64,000 nt of DNA from positions 1,860,001-1,924,000 of the forward strand of contig JAJHTX010000008.1 of the NCBI GenBank assembly GCA_032164295.1, in the 5' to 3' direction. The notes below the pieces were generated by a model that was not told the origin of the DNA, searched no databases, and saw only the letters and a list, made by a program, of their open reading frames with translations. Position numbers and translations under genes: made by a program. The DNA is from Inonotus obliquus (lineage: Eukaryota > Basidiomycota > Agaricomycetes > Hymenochaetales > Hymenochaetaceae). Below are positions 10,015 to 20,237 of this stretch, one piece after another (the first letter of the stretch is position 1; every line of letters begins with the position of its first letter).

Positions 10015-12945
10015 ATGAGCTTGTCGGATGTTAGCAGCTTGACGGACATCTCGTCCGATGACGAAAGCTACGTGCCGGCAAGTAGGGCAAAGAAGGCCTC
10101 AGGAAGGAGGAAGGAGTGGCAGCCGAAGCAGGTCCTGAAGGCCCCGAGACTAACGCAGTATTCCACGGCGACCCTCTATGGTACGTTCATGGTCCATCCA
10201 TTCTACATGATCGATCTATTGATGGCTGACCGATGTGTGGCTATGTGGCCTCAGAGGAGATCCTGAACGGAAAAGTCGACTTGGACCCGGAATACCAGCG
10301 AGGTGCGTCATAACGAGCTGCTTCTTTCTTCTCCGTCTCCTTGCCCACCCCTCGGTTTCACTATGCGCGGCCCTTTCGGAGCGTTATGTCAGTGTGATTA
10401 AGCTGGGCGTCTATCTGGCTTCTTCCAAAGGATCGGCGGTCTTATCTATTTCGGTGGTTTACACATCAACTCTCACAATACTCATGCAATATGTCTCGAC
10501 TTACTTCTCGAGCATAATGCAGAATGATCGAGCGAACTTCTCAACTGACTTGGTGCTCATTCAGATGTCGTTTGGACTGATGCCAAACAATCTGGCCTCA
10601 TTGACTCAATTATCAGAAATTTCTACATTCCTCCTGTTATTTTTGGTATGGAATTTCCTCCGGGTGGTCCCGTCCCAGTTGACCTAAGCTTCACCTTTCG
10701 TATAGCATTCTTGCAGACTGAGGACGGGGAAGAAAGGAGAACATGTATAGATGGCAAGCAAAGACTCACCTCAATACAGAGGTAGTATACAACCCTGTCA
10801 TTGTAATTGAAACTGTTACTGAGATCTTTCACCTCTGATATCTTACAGGTTTAAAGATGGTCTTGTAAGTCTACCTTGTAAGGTCTACTTCGTCGACATT
10901 CTTACATTATAAACCTACAGATACCTTGTCAGTCCTTGTTCAGCTGTCTGCTTAGTTTGAGCAACTAAATTACATCTATCTAATTTTTTCATCCTCACTT
11001 AGTCAAAGACTCGTGGGTATCTCCGATTTAGCTGTCTCGTAACTTGTTGACTGATTATTGCCCTGATAGCCGAACAAACCTCAGATTGTGGTACAAACTA
11101 CAACCAGGGAATGATAAAGGCAAACTACTTCCCGCACAATACCGGAAGCAATTCGACCTTAAGCAGATCAGTTGCGTGGAATATACCGATCTGAATGATG
11201 ATGCTGAGAGGGAGATCTTCCAGGTAGGCAGCCCTCTTTTCTCGTTTTGCTCCGTTAATTAATTCTTCTTGCTAAGAGGGTACAACTTGGAGTAGCCCTC
11301 ACTCCTGCTGGTGAGTATTCTAATATGTTCATGCCCTTTCAAAGTATGAATACAGCTTGCAGAACGCATGCAGGCTATTTCAGGGCCGTGGCCTCAGCTT
11401 GTGCGAGACGTTCTCATCGTACTGGACGAGTACAAGATCCACGACGCACTGGAATGGTCAAAAGCCCGTGGTAGGGATTTCCAATCCATTGCTAGTATCA
11501 TCTACCTCATGGAGAAGGACGCGGCTTATCCCGGCGTGACAACTCTTGAAAAGTGGCTTCGGCGGGTGACTCCGCCGCCAAAAGCATTCCAGGAACGCGT
11601 TGCGAATGTTTTCATGGTATTCCGGCATCTGGTACTTCGCAAAAAGTTTGCTCACGTCTTCCAAAAACCTGCTCGTGTCTCGCCAATCGAATTCGTAATG
11701 ATCGTCGTGCTCATTGACATTCACTATAAGAATCACACGTTAACTCAGCTGGCCGATGGCATCCGCCTTATGCGTAAGGATGTTCGCTCAAAGCACGACG
11801 ACATTCGCGCGAACACCAAAGTCACCAAGACACTGCTTGGCTTCATCAACCAAAGATGGCCATCCAGTCTCAAGAAGGAGCAGGGGGAGAAGAAGGCGTT
11901 GGACGACTGTAAGGCCAGGCCAGTTCCAAAACCAACAGAGAAGGGTAAACGTAAACGTAGCGATGCTCCAGACTCTAGCGACAGCGAAAGCTCGGGGGAC
12001 GATTATCCTCTCAAGTCAAAGATCAAACCAACTACGAAGTCGAGTCCCTCGTTGCCTTCTAAATCTGCAACCCAGTCTGGTGCATCTGTAGCTCGCGACC
12101 CACCAGCGAAACCGCCTCCCAAGCCGGAACCAAGTACAAAGATAGATGCTTCTGGTCCTGGACAATGGCAAAGTTCGAAACCAGATCGCCTTGAGCAACT
12201 AAGGAGAGCCAAGGAACGAATTGGACTGAGCATGGTATCTCGGTCTCAAGAGCCGACTCCGCCACCCAGCGGATTAACGTCCAGTTCTAGGCAAACGCCC
12301 GTGCCCCAATCCTCTACTACCCCTCAGCCCAACAATCCTAATCCCGTTCCTCTTGCGGGAATGTGGCCGGGTCAGTTCGGTATGCAGATGTCAATTCCAC
12401 AGATGCTTTCGCAGCAAGGCCAAGGCCCTCCTTCTTTCGTTCCTCAGTTTCCGCAGATGTTTCAGCCGAACACTCCAGGACAAGGATCGATGCCTCAAGC
12501 GATGGCGCCGCCTTTGAATTCCAATTCCTCGAACGCAGGAATTACAGATCCCCGATCCAACCCGTATCGGTCAGGACCATCGACACCGAAATTGCATAGT
12601 ACATTCGGCGGGTGGCCATCACCATCGCCCGGAGAGTCGGAGCTCAATTCTTTCCCGAATAATGCGAATCAACGCAGAGCAAGTTTGCCGACTGTGCCAG
12701 GGGTGAACGGTGGGGCGCAGGAACGAGATGGACGATATGATCGTCCAAATGGATATCAGAACGACCCTCGGCATTCTCCATTGGACCCACGCGGAAGAGG
12801 GCAGGGAAGTCCTGGAATAAAGAATCGCCCTCATCAATCAGGCTTGAATGACCGTGACCGTGAAGTCCTTGGCAATCACAGCGGAGGTATAAATGGACGT
12901 GACCAAGATGGGGATTGGCACATGGCTAATCGAAATGGTCGGTAA
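10015..12945 (+). CDS. DUF262 (ParB/GmrS-like fold) protein with disordered C-terminal tail
   Basis: Ten exons: 10015-10180, 10255-10302, 10565-10645, 10706-10781, 10849-10864, 10921-10927, 11003-11012, 11070-11223, 11277-11310, 11363-12945; 724 aa, in phase throughout. After a Ser/Asp-rich N-terminus come the DUF262 landmarks VDLDPEYQRDVVWTDAKQ, NFYIPPVIFAF, CIDGKQRLTSIQRF and REIFQRVQLGVALTPAERMQ. The DGKQR motif matches the DGQQR nucleotide-site motif of bacterial DUF262 proteins such as GmrS. A helical segment (residues ~200-330) precedes a basic, then Pro/Ser/Gln-rich tail of about 340 residues with possible nuclear localisation signals (KGKRKR). Fungal DUF262 proteins have no settled role; nucleic-acid or nucleotide-dependent function is inference. 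Start chosen as the first ATG in frame; a TTG lies 15 nt upstream. Confidence 0.85.
10849..11012 (+). other. Three consecutive micro-exons (16, 7 and 10 nt) in the DUF262 gene
   Basis: Exons 10849-10864, 10921-10927 (ATACCTT) and 11003-11012 (TCAAAGACTC) join to encode RFKDGLIPFKDSRTNLRLWYK across the flanks. Introns are 56, 75 and 57 nt with donors GTAAGT, GTCAGT and GTGGGT and TAG/CAG acceptors. Every junction keeps phase. Confidence 0.75.
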
Positions 12946-13607
12946 TTGGGTGCTGACAAGCGTTGATATTGATCAGGCAGTCACCGCAAGGATGACGTCG
13001 GGTATTCCAGTCCACGGGCTTCAGCCTTCTTGGTAGCTCTTAGACGTTTCTTTTTATACCTTCAATCATACGTCTATTATGAACGTAACTTATTGTAATT
13101 TGTAAATACGTCTTTATGAATTAGCTCATGTATCACACCCTCAGCAGTAGTGCGCCTAGGGTATCCCACGTTTTGCTCTTATTGACTTGTCGAAATACCA
13201 TAAGTTCCTATACTTAGGCCGGAGCTTTAGAACCAGAATATCAAGCCTATTCAAGTAAGTATCCCAGACGATGACGTGACGTGACCTATGCAGCGTTACG
13301 TTACGCACACATATCATGATTACCTAATACGTCCAGAGCCTTCGACTCCTCACTCATCTACCGCCGTGCGGCTCACCGTAATTCACGCCTTCTTGGTACT
13401 GCAAGGATTCCCGTCGCTCCGAACAGGGTGAGGAGACCTGCGGTCGAATAAATATATCTATTGATACCATACAGACCCAGCTGTACAAGAACAAGGAGGG
13501 ACGTTGCTAATGGCGAGAAAATAAAAGCCGAAACATAATAAAGGAGTGACTTTTCACTATTATAAGATTAGAAAATGGAAGGCGTGGTGCTATAAAAGCA
13601 AGGGGAT
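12946..13607. other. Convergent intergenic region
   Basis: Between the DUF262 gene and the WHPDKF-motif gene on the opposite strand. I see only likely 3' UTR sequence and no supported gene. Confidence 0.5.
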
Positions 13608-15464
13608 CTACTCAGTAATGTGAGCCTCATCGTGTTGTTCCTTATAACCTATCGAAACCATCCAAACTAGGGTCTTGCGAACAATATCAGCACCTTCTCT
13701 CACGGCCTCTCGCTCCTCCTCATCTGGGATCCGACGCAAGACCCAGTTCTCAAAGCGGTCAGGCATCCACCTGCGTAGCTCGCGTAGTCCGCCGGCTACG
13801 CAGTCGTCATCATCCCAGTCGTAATTGCCTTGCACAAACAACTTAACATCCTCAGAGATGATATCTGCTGGCGATTTGGGAGTGCGCGCGACGGGCCAGG
13901 GAACGGTCTCAAAGGTCAGCTCCACATCATTTTCTGGGTGGGTTAGACCGACCCATTGATCGTGGTATCGACGGTAAAGCTCGTCAAGATCCACCTCGGG
14001 TCTGAGACTCGCACCTGGCTCGTCCTGAAACGCAGGACCGTTCCCGGATGCGCCGCTTTGATTAAAGTAACGACTGAGGACTCTACCCGCAGGCCTTACG
14101 CAGGAGGAATAAGGATGAAACCGGGCGCGACGGATTCGACGGAACTTGAATTTCTTATCGCGATCCTGTCGATAACCAATACGGTCCAGACCAAGCATTC
14201 TCGCTGACCGCCTTTGTTTCGCCCTCAACTTCCGCCGAATCCTCCTGTCCCGATCTCTGACTTCCTTTAAGGCCGCTTCGGCACCCGATTGCAGCAGGAG
14301 AGAACGTTCCTTTTCATCGATCATGTCTATCATCCCGTTAACCGTCCGTTCGTGAGCCTTGTCGGCGAAATCCATCCACTCGAAATCCAAGAGTAGCCGA
14401 TGTCCGTCAACCTCGCCGAATGTGTCCAAGATCCAAGTGTTCTGCGCTTCATTGAATCTCTCTTTTGCCATTCGCTTCTTTGCGAGATTCTCTGCATCTT
14501 CTAGCTTGAACATTCTACAAGCACGTTGACGCTCGAGCCGGCCTGGCGTCCAGTACGGACCAGGCAAGGGCAATGTGAATGGATCGGGCTGCTGTTCCGG
14601 CTCCGGACCAAGCCCCTCATCGACGTACTGGAGAGGCTCGCTTTTCATCGGGGGGTCGTTTTCCTCTTCGCCCACTAATTCGGTGCTGCCATCTGATGCA
14701 TCATCCCCGTCGTCAGGATGAGTATCAGGCGCAGCTAGCGGGGCTTCATGAACAACCTCAAAAGGAAAACGGAAATTCGGGTCTGCGATTACTACCCCCG
14801 GTGGTAGAAGTACATTTCCATCTTTAACCATGGCGGGGGCGTTTTCGGTTTCTGGAAATTCCATACCTTCGAGGTAGGGCTGCGCTTCTGCCTCAACGAT
14901 GGCCTCATCATCGAGCTCGTTAAGGCAGGCATCCGTTCTTGACTCGATAACAGTTTCAATTGGAGAGTTTGCCGAAGACGAAGAAACCAAAAATGACAAG
15001 GAAGAGTCAATCGGAAGCATGGCTGGAGAACCTTCCCTAACTTGCGGTGTAGGCCAGGCTAACAATCTGAGCGGGTTGACATGTTCCACGACGAACCGGA
15101 GACCCCAGAAAAGGTAATTGTAAAGGACGTTGTTTCGTCTTCCCTTTGCAACCTCTGCCCTGACACGCGCCTGATGTGCACTCTCCGTAATGCGGTCGTG
15201 TGCGCTTGCCGTGCTGGACGTCCGAGAGAGAGAAGACCTCACTCTGCGGGATATAGCTTTCGCTTTGCCTTTCCCCTTTCCCTTTCCGTCGAACTCAAGC
15301 GATGAGGCACGGATCGAGATCGGAGAAACTCCTCTCAATTCCGGAGAGGCTCGTCTAGAAGCAGGCAAGGTGGAGGGTCCTGCGACCGCGTTGTCATTGA
15401 AGCGAAACGGCTCCGTGAGATCAGCAAGGAACTCGTCGACGGTCGGGGCGGCGGAGATTGACAT
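13608..15464 (-). CDS. Hypothetical protein with WHPDKF-like C-terminal motif
   Basis: A single uninterrupted 618-codon frame starting at ATG 15464. The N-terminal third is Ser/Arg/Pro-rich with lysine-glycine repeats (GKGKGKGKAKA), likely disordered. A hydrophobic or aromatic stretch YNYLFWGLRFVVEHV lies near residue 115. Acidic linkers follow. A basic region near residues 400-440 includes IRRKLRAKQRRSARMLG. The C-terminus holds WPVARTPKSPADIISEDVKL, RRWMPDRFENWVLRRI and REGADIVRKTLVWM, matching the end of the gene at 1-945. The paralogues share only the last ~90 residues; their N-termini differ. No enzymatic motif is seen. It is transcribed divergently from RRP45. Confidence 0.75.
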   Translation of the reverse strand: MSISAAPTVDEFLADLTEPFRFNDNAVAGPSTLPASRRASPELRGVSPISIRASSLEFDGKGKGKGKAKAISRRVRSSLSRTSSTASAHDRITESAHQARVRAEVAKGRRNNVLYNYLFWGLRFVVEHVNPLRLLAWPTPQVREGSPAMLPIDSSLSFLVSSSSANSPIETVIESRTDACLNELDDEAIVEAEAQPYLEGMEFPETENAPAMVKDGNVLLPPGVVIADPNFRFPFEVVHEAPLAAPDTHPDDGDDASDGSTELVGEEENDPPMKSEPLQYVDEGLGPEPEQQPDPFTLPLPGPYWTPGRLERQRACRMFKLEDAENLAKKRMAKERFNEAQNTWILDTFGEVDGHRLLLDFEWMDFADKAHERTVNGMIDMIDEKERSLLLQSGAEAALKEVRDRDRRIRRKLRAKQRRSARMLGLDRIGYRQDRDKKFKFRRIRRARFHPYSSCVRPAGRVLSRYFNQSGASGNGPAFQDEPGASLRPEVDLDELYRRYHDQWVGLTHPENDVELTFETVPWPVARTPKSPADIISEDVKLFVQGNYDWDDDDCVAGGLRELRRWMPDRFENWVLRRIPDEEEREAVREGADIVRKTLVWMVSIGYKEQHDEAHITE

Positions 15465-16253
15465 GTTAAAAAGCGACTGTCTATATGATGGCGCATGAGT
15501 CTAAGGAGCGAAGAGAAGAATATGAGAAAGAACTCACGAGATAAGGGGGTAGGTGGGAAGGAAGAGGTTTCGCAGAGGTCACGGAGGACGAACTAGATAT
15601 GAGGATGCTGGGGGTACAAGCTGGCCACCTCTTTAATACCTTCCAGGTATCCAGCCACAACGGCCAAGCTTGGTTCGCTTAAGAAAAATGAACAATGGGC
15701 GATGATTCCCGTGATTAAGCCACACATTATCCATCGAGAAAGCCACATCGCGGATTGATCGTATGCGAGTATGTAAGCAAAGACAAAGGAAACGGAACGG
15801 GATGGGCAATGAACTGGTCCAGGATTCTCTTTCTTTACTTGGAGCTGCTTGAAGAGCGATAGTTCCGTGGACAAAGTTCCGCACACCGCACCGCGACAAC
15901 TTACAGTTCGCGACGTGAACCTAATTCTCCTCGTAAAGACGTATATTTTATTCTCCCCAAAGGTGAGACGATATTCATGCTGAAACCCAACGTGCCTGCA
16001 CACAACGGTATGAATCATCAGCGAAATGATTGAGAAGTCGTAATCAATGTGCCGTCCTTGCTTGGATTGGGGTTAACTTCTTGGTAGAATTCATCGGAGA
16101 ATGTCGGAGGTCAAAATGCAAACGCGTATCGTTACTGATTACGTAGTAGGTATCACGTGGTCACATCCATGTTCTGACCCAAAATTGTTTGATTTGAATG
16201 TTTCATTGTTTGAACGGTGCAACTAGACTGCATTGAACCGGAAGACGAGAAAC
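15465..16253. other. Divergent intergenic region with RRP45 promoter
   Basis: Contains an E-box CACGTG at 16154-16159, about 95 nt before the RRP45 start codon. A 141-codon minus-strand frame (15593-16018) lies here but has no recognisable family; I do not call it a gene. Confidence 0.5.
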
Positions 16254-17329
16254 ATGCGACCACCATCTCCTTCATTACCAGAGCGTGACTTCACCTTCGA
16301 GGCGCTGAAACAATCCTTACGCGTTGATGGTCGTGGTCCACTAGATATGCGGTCTGTCGAGCTCAATTTTGGACCTGACCTCGGTTGGGTCGAATGTTCA
16401 TTGGGGAAGACACGGTACGCTGTTCCTCGAGAAAATGTCAACTGAACTTGAATAATTACTCTATTCTAGCGTTCTGGCGCATGTGGACGCAAAAATGGTG
16501 AAACCGCCTGAGGAACGCCCTTTGGAAGGGATCATCACCATCCATTCGGAAATCTCACCGATGGCATCGAGCGACTTTGAACCAGGCCGGTAGGTGTGTG
16601 TAAACTCACGTGTTGCTCCAAATGACCTGTCTCATGTTGATATGCAGTGCTAGTGACGAAGAAGTTCTGATCACACGGATGCTCGACAAGGTGTTGAGGA
16701 GAAGTGACGCGGTGGACAAGGAATCCTTGTGCGTGCTGGCTGGTCAACGCGTAGGTGTTCTTCTCAACCATGTTTCATTGCATAGAGTTTACTAATACTT
16801 CCAAAGGTGTGGCATTTACGGCTAACAATACATTTCCTTGCCGATGCTGGTAATATGCTCGATTGTGCTTGTTTGGCGGGCATTGTCGCGCTCAAGCATT
16901 TTCGGAGGCCGGAGGTGGAGGTCATTGGAGATGAAGTGACAATAGTAAGTCTCCTCCGAAGTTACCACTTTAAACTCTATTAACGCATCATATCGGGGAT
17001 AGCATTCACCCGAAGAACGCGCACCAGTCCCTCTATCTCTACATCACACACCTTTCTGCATCACATTCGCATACTTCGACGAACCGGGCACGACGCCCAT
17101 TTTGGACCCTGCACGTCTTGAGCAAACGCTTGCGACAGGTACTCTATCGCTTGCTCTGAATGCACAGCGCGAGCTGTGTGTCGTCCAGAAAGCTGGTGGT
17201 GTTCCTCTTGCTAAGGACGAGATACTCCGAATGATCGATGTAGGAATCATGAAAGTGAAGGAGCTTGATGCGCTTGTGGAGAACCGACTGAAAGAGGATT
17301 GGGCTGGGAGGGTAGTTGAAGTGAAGTAG
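16254..17329 (+). CDS. RRP45: Exosome subunit RRP45 (EXOSC9-like), RNase PH fold
   Basis: Five exons: 16254-16414, 16470-16589, 16648-16750, 16807-16944, 17003-17329; 282 aa, in phase. N-terminal SLRVDGRGPLDMRSVELNFG is the RNase PH-family opening. VLAHVDAKMVKPPEERPLEG is characteristic of the Rrp45 branch. DRxxR-type catalytic phosphorolytic residues are not evident, as expected for the inert eukaryotic core. Next come ESLCVLAGQRVWHLRLTIHF, DCACLAGIVALKHFRRPEV and the C-terminal LALNAQRELCVVQKAGGVPL with a helical end. The subunit is part of the six-member ring of the RNA exosome, which processes and degrades RNA in nucleus and cytoplasm. The yeast protein is 305 aa, so length fits. The start is the ATG in MRPPSPSLPERDF; an upstream in-frame TTG is ignored. 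Confidence 0.92.
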
Positions 17330-17983
17330 ATTTGATATTTGTAAGTGGCAGGCTCTTCTGAATCCCCGTAGTTGAACTAATGTGTCTATCTTGAATAATA
17401 AGGTAGATGGTACTGGCGGCGTTCTATTACTCATGGCAATGTATATAAAATTAGCCATGCATGACTGCTTGGGTCCTCAGGCGACACCTGAAAAGGACCT
17501 GTGTGTTTACATAATTTGCGTTGGCGACTCAACCTACGCGGTACTGGTCGCAGTTTCCAACCCTGACAGTAACACGAGGCAATGAGACTTATAAGATAAC
17601 GACGATGGTATTCGGTGTCGTTTTCATTTCGCCCACTGGCCCGCGCTGCGTCCCGGCTCCTGCTGCCCTGGGTCGTTGTCCTTGTAATCCTCATGCAAGA
17701 TGGATGCAACCGCTGTGTGTACCTACAAGTATAAGAGTGAGTTCTAGTGATGCTAGTACCGCCTTACTGACTTGGATTGACGATGGACTATACATAAGAC
17801 GTATACATAAGATATCATTGCCCTCGTGATGGCTATCCGAGCAGACTCGGGTCCAGTCTTGTGCCGGGTATTCCCACTCAACACGACGAGTTCAACGGTA
17901 ATCCGTCTCTCCTCTTGAATTCGCATCGCGCTGACCTTTGCCTTCACTGACTCAAGATTGGCTAAAGAAGTCACGAGAATATT
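17330..17983. other. Intergenic region
   Basis: RRP45 3' UTR and the 5' flank of the decayed gene. No supported gene is seen. Confidence 0.4.
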
Positions 17984-19420
17984 ATGGATGCATTGTCGAA
18001 AGACTTAACAACAACAACACTGCCGACGCCTTCGAACACTGCCATGCCATCCTATTCGTCAACTAAGAACGATATACGAGTCCGTTGGGTGTATACTATC
18101 GACCTCGACAACATAGTTTTCTCTGTCGATAACGGAGCGCACTTCAGACTGGATAAATTTCCTCGCGGCGAGGATGGGGAGGAGTAGATACGATTCCTAG
18201 GGCAGGATGGAACGGGCTGGCGCTGCCTGAGGCCTTCCACTCCACGATCAATGATAGCAGAGCTATCTCCGGGAGTGGACTCTAGAGCTGTTTCTCGTGA
18301 CGCCAATCGATATCACAGCCTCGGTGCCGCTCTCGTCGATCCTGTAGATCTCCTGAGTGATTGCTCCGCAACAGAGACCGCACAGCAGGAGCTGATGATA
18401 ACGGTTGTGAAGGCTCTCGTCGGACATTTCAACGGAAAGCTTTGTGACGCTTGCAAGTACGAGCCGAATGATATCCGATTTCAGCGTCCTGCTGAGTATC
18501 TACTGAGAGCATTGGCTCCGAACTTCCTCCAGTTGTATTTAGCATCCGAGCCGGTGCCAGATCATTCATACTCGAATTCACGCAAAACCAAGAGCGGAGT
18601 CCCGCAGGATGATCACGGACCTGGCATTTTCTTCTGGTTTCGTGAATGCCTCATCCTTCTATCTACACAACTAGATTCCGAGAAGCATCTGCGAGCCAAC
18701 GTCTCACGCGTCATATCACACATCAAAGCGAAAAGGCCCCACCTTCAGTCATGTACCGCTTTGATTTGGTCTACACGACACGTAATAGGCGTGCGTGTAG
18801 CTCATGGTCGAGTCGTACATACTACAGCACAACCTGTGTTAGCGGCGTACGGATTACCTGTTCTAGCTGCCTATGGTGTTGATGATGGAGTTTTCTCGAC
18901 CAGTGTTCGACTGTTGGCTCACTTCTTGCGTTCGGTGCGCATTGGACTTGCGAACGAGGGTTCAAAAGAAAACACATCTCCGTTCGCGTCTTGGCAGGCA
19001 TCAGATACAGCTATCGGTAACAACGAAGGCGACGGGCGTACGAATACCAAATCTTCTTGGACATCTTCGGGACCGTCGACTCGGATGTACTTCACTTCCG
19101 GTTGACGTCGTTTTGGAAAAAGTTCACCGACGTTGGGACATACAATGCAGCGTTTAGCAGGTTGAACAGAGCGACTCGGGAGATGTGGGCTAGCCACCCT
19201 CGGGTGGGTCAGTACTTGATTTATGGACTAAGATGGCCATCGAAACAACCATGTCAACGTGCTAGTTCGAGTTGCGCCTTGCGATTTGGAGAAGCGAAGC
19301 ATCGGAGGACAACAGGCAGAACAGCGCCTATTCATCACGTAACTCCAACTTGTGCTCGAATGTGGGAATGCCGATGCTAGGCCGCTCCTCCCTCCTCGCA
19401 CACAATGAAACTGGGCATCC
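17984..19420 (+). pseudogene. Decayed gene for an unidentified basidiomycete protein
   Basis: The frame opens at ATG 17984 with VRWVYTIDLDNIVFSVDNG. It then meets a TAG at 18185-18187, exactly where it should continue as IRFLGQDGTGWRCLRPSTP. No GT-AG pair can remove that stop. The same frame stays open to 19105, with coding-like segments such as RPAEYLLRALAPNFLQLYLA and LIWSTRHVIGVRVAHG. Homologous-looking text then moves to another frame near 19020-19050 (YEYQIFLDIFGTVDSDVLHF, SFWKKFTDVGTYNAAFSRLN). It moves to a third frame near 19220 (NVLVRVAPCDLEKRSIGGQQ, then LFIT followed by TAA at 19340). At least one nonsense change and two frame changes point to a pseudogene. A multi-exon gene with a sequencing error is the alternative. 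Product unknown. Confidence 0.55.
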
Positions 19421-20237
19421 TGTCCATGTCGACGTCGTCTATGAAGGTCATCCATACCTCGGCAACCGCCCTCTCAGCACAATTTATAATAGCTGCAAAT
19501 ACACCTGCACATATGGACTCTCTTGTCCTATCGCGATGAGGACTAGTCCAGTGCGGATTGATGCTCGATGGCCACGTTGGCTTGAGTCCACCGAAGAGGG
19601 AACTTGCAACCAGTCGATGGATTACCCCGGAAGTAATGGTGAAGAGTGGTTTGATGATGATGAGCGATGCGGGCTCGTGTTGTCGGTGCTTTAGGACTTA
19701 CTAGTTTGACCTTGAAACCATTTCGGTTCTCATGATACATATGTACAGTAGCATATTTGTAGGCCTCGTCATAAATTCATAATTCTAAACTAGTTCACCA
19801 GTACGTTGACGGGTAAACAACTTCCAACCGTGCTCTTTTATCTCCGGTGATAGCGATGATACCCTGCCTTTTACAATAAACCAAGGGCATTCTTATACGC
19901 GCCTTACAATTATACATCGCGCTGTATTATGGAATTCGCGTCACATAATTGGGAGTGCACGTGATCGTGACTCATCGCGTGCTGACTGCGAAAGTTCATC
20001 GTCGAACTTCTTTCCTGACTGCTCACTAGGCTCTAAATCCGCTCTCGCAGACTCACCATAGGCTGCACATTTAACCCCAAAACGGAACTCATGCAAAGGG
20101 ATCTGGGCCTATTTCGGACTGTATGAAGGAGCACTTTCTGAGATAAGCTTGAATGTGATCGTTGGCTTACCGTTTTAACTTTTCATTCTCGTTACCTTCT
20201 CGCACATCTGCGCATCCTTCACAATCGGATAACTAGC
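19421..20237. other. Intergenic region upstream of the ferredoxin-NADP reductase gene
   Basis: Contains a CACGTG at 19958-19963, about 275 nt before the next start codon. Some downstream debris of the decayed gene may extend to about 19700. Confidence 0.4.

Noticed and set aside
15593..16018. 141-codon minus-strand frame with a hydrophobic segment
   Set aside because: No family recognised, no supporting splice structure, and it lies in the RRP45 promoter region; could be chance.
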